Assembly: GCF_009910845.1 (NCBI RefSeq)
Contig: NZ_SIJB01000008.1
Coordinates: 1-42,245 of the forward strand
Length of the DNA: 42,245 nt
Direction: 5' to 3'
Source: Chengkuizengella marina
GTDB taxonomy: Bacteria > Bacillota > Bacilli > Paenibacillales > KCTC-33759
Positions 1-9,951 of this stretch are shown here, piece after piece; positions within the stretch are counted from its first letter, which is position 1; each line of letters starts with the position of its first letter. Under the pieces are notes generated by a model. That model worked only from the letters and a program-made list of their open reading frames with translations, searched no databases and was not told where the DNA came from. The position numbers and the translations under genes were made by a program.

Positions 1-115
1 GCGAGTTTTTATTAAACATGAGGTTTATTCTAAACATTAAATTTCTTAGGAATCACTGAAGAGTGTAAGCCTTATTCAATAAAAGGTTTGCAAGTCATTA
101 AAGGAGAAAGAAACT

Positions 116-3100
116 TTGAAAACAGTAGAAAAAACCATTTATAAATATGTTGAAAATATACAGAAGTTAAGAAGTATGATGAAACCATCTGTTGAGCAGG
201 AGTCTGCGAATAAATTACTTCATTTAGTTCAAAAACTAGAAGCAAAAGATCTATATCTCACTTTTTGTGGTCATTTTTCCGCTGGAAAATCTAGTTTAAT
301 AAACAAGTTAAGTGGGCATGAAATTTTACCATCTAGCCCCATTCCAACGAGTGCAAATTTAGTTGCTATATCAAATGGTGATCCTAAAGTTAAAATTAAA
401 TATAGAAATGAACAAAAAACGAAGCAGAGTTTTCAAAACATACAGTTGGACCAATTACAGGAATTTAGTAAAAATGGTACAGAAATTGAATCAGTTGAAA
501 TTCAGTATCCAATCCCTATGCTTGAAGATCATGTTTACTTACTAGACACACCGGGAATTGATTCTACTGATAAAGCCCATTTATTATCTACAGAGTCGGC
601 ATTACACTTAGCAGACATTGTTTTTTATGTAATGGATTATAATCATGTCCAATCTGAGATTAATTTTGCTTTTGCTAAAAGATTACAAGAGCAAGGGAAG
701 AAATTTGTTTTTATTGTAAATCAAATTGACAAACACCAGCACCAAGAATTATCTTTTTCTGACTTTAAACAAAGTGTAAATCAAGCCTTTTCTGATTGGG
801 ATATTCATCCTGAAGCATCATTTTTTATTTCTGTGAAACATGATGATTTTCCATTAAATGAATTTGAACAACTTAAGTGGTATTTAAATAGATTAACGGA
901 GATACGTGATGACTTGATTATTTCTAATGTGGAAAAATCAATGCAGTTTCTTTTGAAAGAACACATAAAAGAGTATAAAGAACAGAATCAATTTAAAAGA
1001 CAACAGCTGTCAGAAGACGAGAATGTAAACAGTGATATTCTCTTGGAGAAACTGTCCAGTCTTACAAATCAAAGAAAAGAAATTGAGCAATCTTCTAACA
1101 CATATTTAGAACGATTAAAACGTGAGCTTAATGATATTTTACAAAATGCAAACATCATTCCAGCTGGAACAAGAGATTTAGCCCATGATTATTTACAAAG
1201 TCTACAACCTGGGTTTAAATTAGGTTTCTTTTCTACTAGAGGGAAAATCCAGGCAGAACAGGAAAGAAGGTTACATCACTTTTTTGAAGATTTTTCAGAG
1301 AAGGTACAAGCTCATATCACTTGGCATGTGAAGGATTTATTACGTAAATATCTAAATATGAATGGTTCAAATGATCAGACAAAATTAAAAGTTATGGAAA
1401 AAATCGAAGCGATGGATATAAAAATATCACCAGATTGGTTAGTAAAGCAGGTGAATACCGGGGCCGCATTTTCAAATGAATATACATTAAATTATTCCAA
1501 ACATATTTCTCAGGAAATGAAAACAATTTATCGTAAAAAAACTATGGAAGTTGTACATCATTTAGTTGATATAGCTAAACAAACATATCATAAAAAGTTA
1601 AAACAAGTAAAACATGAAATGAATCAAATTGAACATGAATTGGTGAATTACAAACGATTGCAAGAGATTAACAAAGAAGAAGTGGACTATGAGCAGCAAT
1701 TATTTTCTCTATTTCATTGGGTGAAGCAAGATATATGTTTGCCTAATTTAAAAGATTATACTTCAACATTTTCTTCGAATGTTACAAAAAAGATTGATAA
1801 GGTTTTAGAAAAAAAGATACTTGAATCAAATGAAATTGTTTTATCTAGTTCTAGCAATCAAAAAAATCTTATCTCAAATTTCTCTAAAAAGGACTACAAA
1901 GAAAAAATAAAAAATACAGTTAAAAAAATAAATACAACCTATGAAGTGATAAATGATTTCCCTGCAATGAATTCATTAAGTAAGTCATTACTAGAAAAAT
2001 CTGATCGTTTAAATAATCGAAAATTTACAATTTCATTATTTGGTGCTTTTAGTGCTGGAAAATCTTCTTTCGCAAATGCCTTATTAGGTGAAAGATTACT
2101 TCCTGTTTCACCTAATCCTACAACAGCTACTGTAATCAAAATTATGCCGCCAGATCATGATTGGTTGCATGGTTTTGCTAAAGTGAAGTTGAAATCGCTA
2201 GAAGCTTTCAAAGACGAAGTTGAATATGCCGTGGATCAATTAGGGCTTCAAAAGATGACATTAGATCAATCATTTCAACAAATATTAAAATTAAAAGCAA
2301 GTTTAATTCATCCCAAGGCAAAACCACATTATGTTTTTTTAAAGGCTGCTGCACATGGATGGAATGAAATGCAATCAAACTTAGGCCTAGAAATGAAAGT
2401 GGATTTAGAAATTTTTCAAAGTTATGCAGCTGATGAGAATAAGTCGTGTTATGTTGAACATATTGAATTATATTACGCTTGTCCATTTACAAATTCAGGT
2501 ATGATTCTTGTAGATACACCTGGGGCTGATTCGATAAATGCCAGACATACTGGTGTTGCATTTGACTATATTAAAAATGCGGATGTTATTCTTTTTGTAA
2601 CATACTATAATCATGCATTTTCTAGAGCAGATCGTGAGTTTTTGCTTCAATTAGGGAGAGTAAAGGATCAATTTGAACTAGACAAAATGTTCTTTATTCT
2701 AAATGCAGCTGACTTGGCATCATCGGATCAAGAACTTAAGGATGTAACAGAACACATGATTCTTAATTTAGCTCAGCATGAAATTCGAAATCCAAGAATT
2801 TATCCAGTATCTAGTTTGAATGCTTTAGAAGGTAAACAATCAGGTGATGAACAAATAATGGTTCATTCAGGTATCGAGACGTTCGAATTAGATTTTATTA
2901 AGTTTACAAATGAAGAATTAACCGAAATGATCATCCAAGCTGCGAATAGTGAAATAAATAGAGCCAAAAACATATTAGAACAATGGAGAAATAATGCACT
3001 TGAAGAAGCAGAAATCAAGCAAAAAAAAGTTAAGCAATTAGGAGATTCTTTTATTGAATTAAATGATTGGTTGCATCATTTTGAACTTTCTGAATCTGAA

Positions 3101-3781
3101 GTAAACTTACTAATAAAAGAAATAAAAGAGCTTTTATATTATGTAAAACAACGAGTAACGTATCGTTTTGGTGAATTATATAATTTATCCTTTCATCCAT
3201 CCGATTTTCAATTGACTCGTAAAATGGATGTAAAACAAGCATTAGCTTCAGCTTGGAATGAGTTAAATCGGTTATTGTCTATGAATTGCTCTCAAGAGGT
3301 CTTGGCCACGACGCTTAGAATAGAAAATACAATGAATCATCAGCTTAAAGAAATCAATAAGCAAATACTTCAACAAGTAGTTTCAAAGCTGTCTCAGTAT
3401 GAAACAGAACCCCTTTCTTTTCAGAATTTTAAAGCTCCGTCCATTAAGGAGTCTTTGAATCATGCAGAGATTGACTTCACTTGGTTGATGAAACAATTTA
3501 AAAATCCTAAAGCTTTTTTTGAAGAGCAAGGAAAAGATAGACTTAAGTTAGAATTGGAAAAGAAAATGAATCCAGTGGTTGAATCATATATAGGAGAACA
3601 CGAAGATTTGTTAATTCAACAAGTAATAGAAGAGATGAAAAACTGGATTAAACATTTGGTGAAAAAACATACTACGGATGTTCAAGAACATGTGGAAGGA
3701 TTAACTTCTGCATTAGAGATGAAGTTAAATGTTGAAGAAATTGAAATGAAGATTAGTATGCTGAATAAGCCAGATACTTAA
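116..3781 (+). CDS. dynA: Dynamin-like protein with two GTPase domains (DynA/YpbR type)
   Basis: This is a membrane-remodelling GTPase of the bacterial dynamin family. Two complete GTPase heads lie in one chain. The first P-loop is GHFSAGKSS (residues 52-60) with its G3 motif DTPG near 144. The second P-loop is GAFSAGKSS (643-651) with DTPG near 800. Each head is followed by several hundred residues of Lys/Glu/Gln-rich predicted helix, the usual stalk and membrane-binding layout. The length of 1221 aa is close to Bacillus subtilis DynA (about 1190 aa), a natural fusion that tethers membranes and protects them against pores and phage. The start is TTG at 116, placed six bases after AAGGAGAAAG. 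No signal peptide is present, so it acts on the cytoplasmic face of the membrane. It converges on the next gene with a 24-base gap. The family call is firm; the symbol is by analogy. Confidence 0.92.
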   Translation: MKTVEKTIYKYVENIQKLRSMMKPSVEQESANKLLHLVQKLEAKDLYLTFCGHFSAGKSSLINKLSGHEILPSSPIPTSANLVAISNGDPKVKIKYRNEQKTKQSFQNIQLDQLQEFSKNGTEIESVEIQYPIPMLEDHVYLLDTPGIDSTDKAHLLSTESALHLADIVFYVMDYNHVQSEINFAFAKRLQEQGKKFVFIVNQIDKHQHQELSFSDFKQSVNQAFSDWDIHPEASFFISVKHDDFPLNEFEQLKWYLNRLTEIRDDLIISNVEKSMQFLLKEHIKEYKEQNQFKRQQLSEDENVNSDILLEKLSSLTNQRKEIEQSSNTYLERLKRELNDILQNANIIPAGTRDLAHDYLQSLQPGFKLGFFSTRGKIQAEQERRLHHFFEDFSEKVQAHITWHVKDLLRKYLNMNGSNDQTKLKVMEKIEAMDIKISPDWLVKQVNTGAAFSNEYTLNYSKHISQEMKTIYRKKTMEVVHHLVDIAKQTYHKKLKQVKHEMNQIEHELVNYKRLQEINKEEVDYEQQLFSLFHWVKQDICLPNLKDYTSTFSSNVTKKIDKVLEKKILESNEIVLSSSSNQKNLISNFSKKDYKEKIKNTVKKINTTYEVINDFPAMNSLSKSLLEKSDRLNNRKFTISLFGAFSAGKSSFANALLGERLLPVSPNPTTATVIKIMPPDHDWLHGFAKVKLKSLEAFKDEVEYAVDQLGLQKMTLDQSFQQILKLKASLIHPKAKPHYVFLKAAAHGWNEMQSNLGLEMKVDLEIFQSYAADENKSCYVEHIELYYACPFTNSGMILVDTPGADSINARHTGVAFDYIKNADVILFVTYYNHAFSRADREFLLQLGRVKDQFELDKMFFILNAADLASSDQELKDVTEHMILNLAQHEIRNPRIYPVSSLNALEGKQSGDEQIMVHSGIETFELDFIKFTNEELTEMIIQAANSEINRAKNILEQWRNNALEEAEIKQKKVKQLGDSFIELNDWLHHFELSESEVNLLIKEIKELLYYVKQRVTYRFGELYNLSFHPSDFQLTRKMDVKQALASAWNELNRLLSMNCSQEVLATTLRIENTMNHQLKEINKQILQQVVSKLSQYETEPLSFQNFKAPSIKESLNHAEIDFTWLMKQFKNPKAFFEEQGKDRLKLELEKKMNPVVESYIGEHEDLLIQQVIEEMKNWIKHLVKKHTTDVQEHVEGLTSALEMKLNVEEIEMKISMLNKPDT

Positions 3782-3805
3782 ATTCTCCAATATTTATATT
3801 AATGA

Positions 3806-4789
3806 TTAATCAATTTTGTTTCTCTTTCCCTTGTTATTTATATTTATTTTGTTTTGGTTCATTTGATTAGAGCGAATAGCATTACCATCATTTATAATGT
3901 TAATACCAGCTCCATCATTATTGCTAACTGTATTTTTATCAACTAAATTTCCATTCCCCTCAAGGCTAATCCCATGGTAATTGTTGTTGGTTAATATATT
4001 ATGAAGCATGCGGCTTTTAGTTTCTTTTTCTTTTGAAGAAAAAACTTCGATCCCATTTTTTTTATTATATTTACATTCATTTCCTAACAATAATGAATTT
4101 GAGTCAACTTCAATTCCATCATCCTCATTTTGAATTGATTTATTCCAAAATAAAAAATTGAGATTTTTTTCAGAATCGAATCCATCTTCCCCATTCTTTG
4201 AAGATGTATTATATATAAATGCGTTACATTCATTATCTGATAAAAAACCATCAAAGCGATTGCCAGTTGAATTATTGTTTAATGCCAGATTATGTTTACC
4301 TTGAATATTTACTCCACAGTCTTTGTTACTGCTTAATGTACTTTTCATGATAAAGTTATGATTTCCAAGGACAAGTATCCCATCTCTTTCATTTTCTATG
4401 GATTCACATTGCAGAACAACATTGTGGTAAGCACCGTTTTCTATACACACTCCATCACGTTGATTTTTTGTAATTTTAAGCTGGTTTAGAATATTCTCAT
4501 TTTGCTGAATAAAAACACCAAATCGACTGAAATTTTGAATTGTTATGTTTTCGATCGTAATGAAGTTAGAGGCTTGAATATTAAATCCATCCAGGTTTGA
4601 TCCAAGATTTGTACCATCTAGGATGGTTTTCCCTATCCCAGCCCCAATGATCCGAATTTTATTTTTGCCCACGCCGATAATCACTGCTTCGTTAAAAAAA
4701 CCAGCGGCAATAAAAATGGTATCACCTTCTTTTGCTGCATTGATAGCATCTGTAATTGAAGGTTCATCTCCTGGTACATGAATAATCAT
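3806..4789 (-). CDS. Right-handed parallel beta-helix repeat protein (NosD-like), no signal peptide
   Basis: The 327-aa product is almost entirely short Asn/Gly/Ile-rich rungs of the kind N-x-x-x-G-I-x-(I/L), typical of NosD/pectin-lyase-like solenoids. The N-terminal part, with VPGDEPSITDAINAAKEGDT, is the usual opening of these folds, in which a precursor strand precedes the rungs. No export signal, lipobox or membrane segment is visible, so it may be cytoplasmic, released by lysis, or deposited on the spore. Catalytic residues of a polysaccharide lyase cannot be recognised. The ATG at 4787-4789 (read on the minus strand) follows a strong GAGGAGGG site. The gene converges on the dynamin gene and is divergent from the SGNH hydrolase. 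The fold is well supported; substrate and role are unknown. Confidence 0.8.
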   Translation of the reverse strand: MIIHVPGDEPSITDAINAAKEGDTIFIAAGFFNEAVIIGVGKNKIRIIGAGIGKTILDGTNLGSNLDGFNIQASNFITIENITIQNFSRFGVFIQQNENILNQLKITKNQRDGVCIENGAYHNVVLQCESIENERDGILVLGNHNFIMKSTLSSNKDCGVNIQGKHNLALNNNSTGNRFDGFLSDNECNAFIYNTSSKNGEDGFDSEKNLNFLFWNKSIQNEDDGIEVDSNSLLLGNECKYNKKNGIEVFSSKEKETKSRMLHNILTNNNYHGISLEGNGNLVDKNTVSNNDGAGINIINDGNAIRSNQMNQNKININNKGKRNKID

Positions 4790-5018
4790 ACTGGACCCTC
4801 CTCTTAATTATTAATTTATTATATTCAGAACGATCAAAAAGGTCTTTTTCTAATAAAAAATGGGTGTTTGAGCAGGTAAAGAGTTTTTTATTGGTTCGGA
4901 TCTTAAAGAATTATTAACATACGTGGCAGGGTCATTCATTTGCAAATGGAATAAAGAATTAGTAAGATAAAATAACATACTTACTTACGTTTTTACATTG
5001 ATTTAAGGAGGATGAACT

Positions 5019-5798
5019 TTGAGATCGTCACGTTTATTATGGTCTGTTATTTTAATAGTGGCTTTATTAACAACCTCAATTTTTATTTATGGATTTGTGA
5101 ATGCAATTCAAACGGTGGTGTATCCAGATGGATCAAACTTAACAACACCTGATGAGGAGAGGATAGAAGATATAGCTCCATCTGATGATGACATTGTAAT
5201 TTTATCTTTAGGTGACTCACTAACAGAAGGTACTGGGGATAGAAGTGAGAATGGATATGTGGGAGTAGTAAAAAATCTTTTAGAAAAAAATGAGGAAAAA
5301 CCGGTCTTTCTTCATACTTTTGCAGTTGATGGTTATACAACATCTCAATTGTTAGATTTTATTTCTACACAAAATGGAACACGGACGTCTATCAAACAAG
5401 CCAATTTAATCTTAATGACAATTGGTGGGAATGATATGTTTTCACCTGGAGAAGAAATTATTATAGAAACTTCGCGTGAATATATGACTAATGCTCTTGA
5501 AAACTTAGATAAGATATTTGCAGAACTTCAATCTTTAAACCCAGAAGCAGATATTATTTATGTAGGATTATATAATCCTTTTACAGAGATTGACAAGGAT
5601 GGTGAAATATCTTTATTTGTCCAGGAATGGAACAATGAAGTATTTAAAATCACTACGAAATATAAACAAGCATTGTTTATTCCTACCTTTGATTTATTTT
5701 ATAAAAACACTAAAAACTATTTATCTTCAGATGTTTATCATCCAAACGAAGAAGGTTATAAAAGGATAGGAGAAAGAATTGTTAAAGCTCTTCAATAA
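5019..5798 (+). CDS. Membrane-anchored SGNH/GDSL-family hydrolase (YpmR-like)
   Basis: This is an esterase or lipase-type hydrolase of the SGNH superfamily. All four blocks are present: GDSLTEG with the nucleophile Ser67, the oxyanion Asn in GGND (Asn138), and the C-terminal D-x-x-H in DVYHPNEEGY (Asp238, His241). Residues 6-29 form one hydrophobic stretch, a signal anchor or uncleaved signal peptide, so the catalytic domain should face outward. The 259-aa length is normal for the family. The TTG start at 5019 follows AAGGAGG at good spacing. B. subtilis YpmR is the closest known type. The substrate is unknown; lipid or cell-envelope acyl esters are plausible. The gene lies 73 bases upstream of an ABC transporter pair and may be co-transcribed with it. 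Confidence 0.87.
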   Translation: MRSSRLLWSVILIVALLTTSIFIYGFVNAIQTVVYPDGSNLTTPDEERIEDIAPSDDDIVILSLGDSLTEGTGDRSENGYVGVVKNLLEKNEEKPVFLHTFAVDGYTTSQLLDFISTQNGTRTSIKQANLILMTIGGNDMFSPGEEIIIETSREYMTNALENLDKIFAELQSLNPEADIIYVGLYNPFTEIDKDGEISLFVQEWNNEVFKITTKYKQALFIPTFDLFYKNTKNYLSSDVYHPNEEGYKRIGERIVKALQ

Positions 5799-5871
5799 CA
5801 TCTAAACTAATATATTTATAGTTCTAGCAACAATTACGTTTTGAGATACCCTTAAACTGGAGGTTGAATTT

Positions 5872-6828
5872 ATGGGAACAAAGGGAGAAGTCCTCGTATT
5901 ATCTGTAAAACATTTGAAGAAAAAAATAAGCAATAAGTGGATTATTAAAGATATTTCATTTGATATTTATGAAGGTCAAATATTTGGATTTTTAGGACCC
6001 AATGGTTCAGGAAAAACAACAACAATTAGAATGTTAGTAGATTTAATTCGTCCTACTGAAGGATCAATATATGTATGTGGAAAAAATGTACAAACTGAAC
6101 ACGATGAAGCTTTGAAAAATGTAGGTTGCATTGTTGAGAATCCAGAGTTGTATTCCTATTTAACAGGATGGGAAAATCTTGAGCATTTCGCGGCTATGCT
6201 GCCAAATATATCAAAGCAAAGAATTCAAGAAGTAGTTGAAATTGTTGGTATGGATCAACGTATTCATGACAAAGTAAAAACATATTCACTTGGCATGAGG
6301 CAAAGATTAGGTATAGCTCAAGCTTTACTAGGTAAACCAAGACTTCTTATATTAGATGAACCTACAAATGGACTAGATCCTCAAGGAATTAAAGAACTTC
6401 GAATTTTTATTCGAAATTTGGCTAAAGAAGGGTTGAGTCTTTTCATATCAAGTCATTTATTAAGTGAAATTCAACTGATGTGTGATCGAGTAGCGATTAT
6501 TAGAAAGGGAGAAGTGATTTCGGTAGGAAATGTGGATGAACTTCTTGAGCAATCCACAAGTACAGTATTATGGGGAATATCTCCTGTTGAACAAGGAAAA
6601 GAGGTACTTCAATCATTTCAATCCATTGAACTAATACAACTTAACGATATGGAAATAGATTGTTCTCCAGCTTCACAAACCGTTGCAACGCAGATGAATC
6701 CAGATGAAGTCTCTAAAGTAAACGAACAGATGGTGAAGTCAGGTATACAAGTAACATCTATTGAAATAAAAAAACCATCCTTAGAAGATATGTTTTTAAC
6801 ATTAACGGAGGGGGAGAAAATTGACTAA
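5872..6828 (+). CDS. ABC transporter ATP-binding protein (BcrA/CcmA type)
   Basis: This is the nucleotide-binding subunit of an ABC exporter. Visible motifs are Walker A GPNGSGKTT (residues 42-50), the signature SLGMRQ (139-144), and Walker B with the catalytic Glu in LLILDEPT (158-165), followed by the H-loop in SSHLL. After the ATPase core comes about 90 residues of C-terminal extension, common in bacitracin-resistance-like and antibiotic-efflux ATPases. The ATG at 5872 follows CTGGAGG. The stop codon overlaps the start of the permease gene, so the two are translationally coupled and should assemble as a 2+2 transporter. The substrate cannot be read from sequence; peptides, antibiotics or lipids are possible. 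Confidence 0.93.
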   Translation: MGTKGEVLVLSVKHLKKKISNKWIIKDISFDIYEGQIFGFLGPNGSGKTTTIRMLVDLIRPTEGSIYVCGKNVQTEHDEALKNVGCIVENPELYSYLTGWENLEHFAAMLPNISKQRIQEVVEIVGMDQRIHDKVKTYSLGMRQRLGIAQALLGKPRLLILDEPTNGLDPQGIKELRIFIRNLAKEGLSLFISSHLLSEIQLMCDRVAIIRKGEVISVGNVDELLEQSTSTVLWGISPVEQGKEVLQSFQSIELIQLNDMEIDCSPASQTVATQMNPDEVSKVNEQMVKSGIQVTSIEIKKPSLEDMFLTLTEGEKID

Positions 6829-7813
6829 TATTTACCCATTAGTTCGTAACGAAGTATTGAAAATATGGAAGAAAAAAAGATTTTTTGTCATCGTGCTTAT
6901 TTTAGCTGTACTCATCCCAATTTTTACTTATGCTCAATTACGTGTTGCTTTAAATGTGCAGAAACAAATGGGGACAGAGGACTGGCGAATTGTTGTTCAA
7001 CAACAAATTCAAGATTATGAAAATCGTGTTAGCAGCCCAAGGATGCAAGAAGAATGGAAACGTTGGTATATCGTTGAAATTCAACGATTACAACTTCATT
7101 TGGATCAAAATATAGATCCAAAATCTCCAAATGGAGTGACATTTACGAATCAGTTTGTTGCAAATTCTGTCGGTTTGTTTTTACCCCTATTGGTACTTGT
7201 TATAGCGGCAGATTTAGTTGCAGGTGAGCATTCAGCAGGTACGATAAAGCTGCTATTAACGAGACCTATCAAAAGATGGAAGGTGTTATTAAGTAAATAC
7301 ATAGCTTTAACCATTTACGTATCCATTACTGTTCTATTGTTAGCTGCCATGAGTTATCTCATCTCAGGTCTTGTGTTTGGTTTCAATGGTTGGATGCAGC
7401 CTGTTTTAACCGGATTTCAAGTGATTGGATCAGAACTGAATATAAACAATATTAACATTATCCCTCAGTGGCAATTTCTTGTCATGGAATTAGGATTAGC
7501 ATGGTTTTCATCTTTGGTTGTAGCTTGCTTAGCTATGATGGTATCCGTATTAGTTAGAAGTATCGCTGCAGGAATGGGTATCATGTTAGCTACATTGATT
7601 GCGGGAACGATTTTAACGAATATGGTTTCTTCATGGGAAAGTGCGAAATACTTCTTTATGGTAAATTTACAGACTGTTTCATACTTATCAGGTGCAGTAC
7701 CACCTATTCAAGGCCTTACTCTTTCCTTTTCTCTTTTAAATTTAAGCGTATGGGCCATGATTTCAATTGTCATTTCTTTTATTGTCTTTACGAAACGAGA
7801 TATATTAAATTAA
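6821..7813 (+). CDS. ABC transporter permease (ABC-2 type)
   Basis: This is the membrane subunit partner of the preceding ATPase. There is a first membrane segment near residues 20-38, then a roughly 75-residue external Gln/Arg-rich loop, then five more hydrophobic segments between about 110 and 326. The phrase AGEHSAGTIKLLLTRPIKRW after the second segment is the typical cytoplasmic coupling element of ABC-2 permeases. The start is TTG at 6821, overlapping the upstream stop by 8 bases and preceded by GGAGGGGG. At 330 aa it is slightly longer than many homologues because of the external loop. Substrate unknown. Confidence 0.9.
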   Translation: MTNIYPLVRNEVLKIWKKKRFFVIVLILAVLIPIFTYAQLRVALNVQKQMGTEDWRIVVQQQIQDYENRVSSPRMQEEWKRWYIVEIQRLQLHLDQNIDPKSPNGVTFTNQFVANSVGLFLPLLVLVIAADLVAGEHSAGTIKLLLTRPIKRWKVLLSKYIALTIYVSITVLLLAAMSYLISGLVFGFNGWMQPVLTGFQVIGSELNINNINIIPQWQFLVMELGLAWFSSLVVACLAMMVSVLVRSIAAGMGIMLATLIAGTILTNMVSSWESAKYFFMVNLQTVSYLSGAVPPIQGLTLSFSLLNLSVWAMISIVISFIVFTKRDILN

Positions 7814-7919
7814 TAACTGGGATCATTAATTTCAACAGAACTTGGGAATATAAAACAATGAAATAAGGTAGCCTGGTTAATAATCTTGATTTCTAAACTC
7901 AACAAAATATTTAAATTCA

Positions 7920-7928
7920 TGGTATAAT
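7920..7928 (+). promoter_or_regulatory. Extended -10 promoter for parE
   Basis: TGGTATAAT is a perfect -10 hexamer with the extended TGn element. No good -35 lies 16-18 bases upstream, which is what an extended -10 promoter tolerates. It sits 43 bases before the parE start in the 157-base gap after the permease gene, so topoisomerase IV is probably transcribed independently of the ABC operon. Confidence 0.6.
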
Positions 7929-7970
7929 GCTAAATATCGTTTGAAGTCATTGGCAAGGAGGCGACATACT

Positions 7971-9941
7971 TTGGAACAGATTGATTTATTTTCGGAGCCA
8001 AAAGAAAAACAACAAACTCAATATGGTGCGGATGATATACAAGTATTAGAAGGATTAGTTGCCGTTCGTAAAAGACCGGGAATGTACATAGGAAATACAG
8101 GCAATTCAGGACTACATCACTTGGTATGGGAGATCGTCGATAACGCAGTTGACGAACACCTTGCTAAATTTTGTGATCAAATAGATATTACTATACATAA
8201 AGACGAATCTGTTACAGTTTTTGATCATGGACGTGGTATTCCTACAGATATGCACAAAACAGGCATTCCAACTCCTCAAGTCGTATTTACCATTTTACAT
8301 GCAGGTGGAAAGTTTGGAGGAGCGGGATATAAAAAATCAGGTGGACTTCATGGAGTAGGTGCATCCGTTACAAATGCACTATCTGAATGGTTGGAAGTTG
8401 AAATTTATCGAGATGGAAAAATACATAAACAACGATATGAATATTGGATAGATAAAGATGGAAAAGAACACGTTGGTGAGCCTGTCACACAATTAGAAGT
8501 GATTGGGAATACACGCAGAACAGGTACAAAGGTTACGTTTAAGCCAGATCATAAAGTATTTAAAAATGGAATTCATATTCAATATGATACATTAGCTGAA
8601 CGTTTGCAGGAAATTGCCTTTTTAAATTCCGGTTTAAAAATTAATCTAAAAGATGAACGAACAAACGAAGAAGTGACTTTTGATTATAGCGGCGGAGCGA
8701 AGCAATTTGTTGAATATTTAAATGAAAATAAATCTGTCTTACATGATGTCATTCATTTTTATGGAGAGAAGGATGATATTGAAGTTGAGATTGCTATTCA
8801 ATACAATGACGGTTTTACTGAAACGATTGCATCTTATGTAAATTCAATACCTACTCGTGGTGGAGGAACACATGAGACAGGTTTTAAAACGGCATATACA
8901 AGAATCATGAATGAGTATGCTCGAAAATCTGGTTTGTTAAAAGAAAAGGATAAAAACCTGGAGGGTTCTGATTTACGAGAAGGTTTAATGGTTGTTATCA
9001 ACATTAAAATGGGTGATGTAGAATTTGTAGGTCAAACGAAGGATCAATTAGGAAGTAGTTCAGCTAGAAGTGCAACAGATGCTGTTGTAACAGAAAATAT
9101 GGCTGTTTTTCTAGAAGAGAACCCTAAGGTTTCGCAATTGCTGATCAAAAAATCAGTTCAAGCAGCTAAGGCTAGAGCTGCAGCTAGAAAAGCTAGGGAA
9201 GAAGTTCGATCTGGAAAAAAAGGAAAAAGTCAAAGCTCAAATCTAGGTGGAAAATTAACACCAGCACAATCTAAAGATTACTCACGCAACGAGATTTTCA
9301 TCGTTGAGGGAGATTCTGCAGGAGGGTCTGCTAAACAAGGCAGAGATTCAAAACACCAGGCCATTTTACCTTTAAAGGGGAAACCGATGAACCCAGAAAA
9401 GGCAAAACTTGTGGATATATTAAAAAATGAAGAATATCGAGCTATCATTGCTGCTATTGGAGCAGGAGTTGGACCTGACTTCGAATTAGAAGAAAGCAAC
9501 TATAATAAAATTATTATTATGACGGATGCAGATACGGACGGAGCACATATTCAAGTCTTGCTTCTTACGTTTTTTTATCGTTATATGAAACCTCTTGTAG
9601 ATGCAGGGAAAGTATATATTGCACAACCGCCTTTATTTAAAGTGACCAAAAAAGGAAGAAAAACAGCTATGAAATATGCTTTTTCTGAGGAACAGTTACA
9701 AGACATATTAAAGGAATTTGGGAAAAATGTTGAACTGCAAAGATATAAAGGTTTAGGTGAAATGAATCCAGACCAACTATGGGAAACTACAATGGACCCA
9801 TCCCTAAGAACCTTGTTACAGGTGCAAATTGAAGATGCTGCCATGGCAGAAAAAAGAGTATCCACTTTAATGGGCGATAAAGTTGACCCCAGAAAAAGAT
9901 GGATTATTGAAAATGTAGACTTTACTAAGTTTGATGAATAG
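7971..9941 (+). CDS. parE: DNA topoisomerase IV subunit B
   Basis: This is the ATPase subunit of topoisomerase IV, which decatenates daughter chromosomes together with ParC. The GHKL ATPase N-box ([10 protein letters not shown]) and the DHGRGIP motif are near the N-terminus. The TOPRIM motif EGDSAGG begins at Glu446 and the metal-binding TDADTDG follows around residue 519. The end [10 protein letters not shown] is the usual type IIA B-subunit tail. The reading frame is open from a TTG at 7941, but a TTG at 7971 lies nine bases after AAGGAGG and gives 656 aa, almost the length of B. subtilis ParE, so that start is chosen. It is followed ten bases later by parC, which distinguishes it from gyrB. 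Confidence 0.96.
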   Translation: MEQIDLFSEPKEKQQTQYGADDIQVLEGLVAVRKRPGMYIGNTGNSGLHHLVWEIVDNAVDEHLAKFCDQIDITIHKDESVTVFDHGRGIPTDMHKTGIPTPQVVFTILHAGGKFGGAGYKKSGGLHGVGASVTNALSEWLEVEIYRDGKIHKQRYEYWIDKDGKEHVGEPVTQLEVIGNTRRTGTKVTFKPDHKVFKNGIHIQYDTLAERLQEIAFLNSGLKINLKDERTNEEVTFDYSGGAKQFVEYLNENKSVLHDVIHFYGEKDDIEVEIAIQYNDGFTETIASYVNSIPTRGGGTHETGFKTAYTRIMNEYARKSGLLKEKDKNLEGSDLREGLMVVINIKMGDVEFVGQTKDQLGSSSARSATDAVVTENMAVFLEENPKVSQLLIKKSVQAAKARAAARKAREEVRSGKKGKSQSSNLGGKLTPAQSKDYSRNEIFIVEGDSAGGSAKQGRDSKHQAILPLKGKPMNPEKAKLVDILKNEEYRAIIAAIGAGVGPDFELEESNYNKIIIMTDADTDGAHIQVLLLTFFYRYMKPLVDAGKVYIAQPPLFKVTKKGRKTAMKYAFSEEQLQDILKEFGKNVELQRYKGLGEMNPDQLWETTMDPSLRTLLQVQIEDAAMAEKRVSTLMGDKVDPRKRWIIENVDFTKFDE

Positions 9942-9951
9942 AGGGGATAAC

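Noticed and set aside
7941..7970. Upstream TTG start of parE
   Set aside because: No Shine-Dalgarno site before it, and the strong AAGGAGG lies inside this stretch, serving the TTG at 7971.
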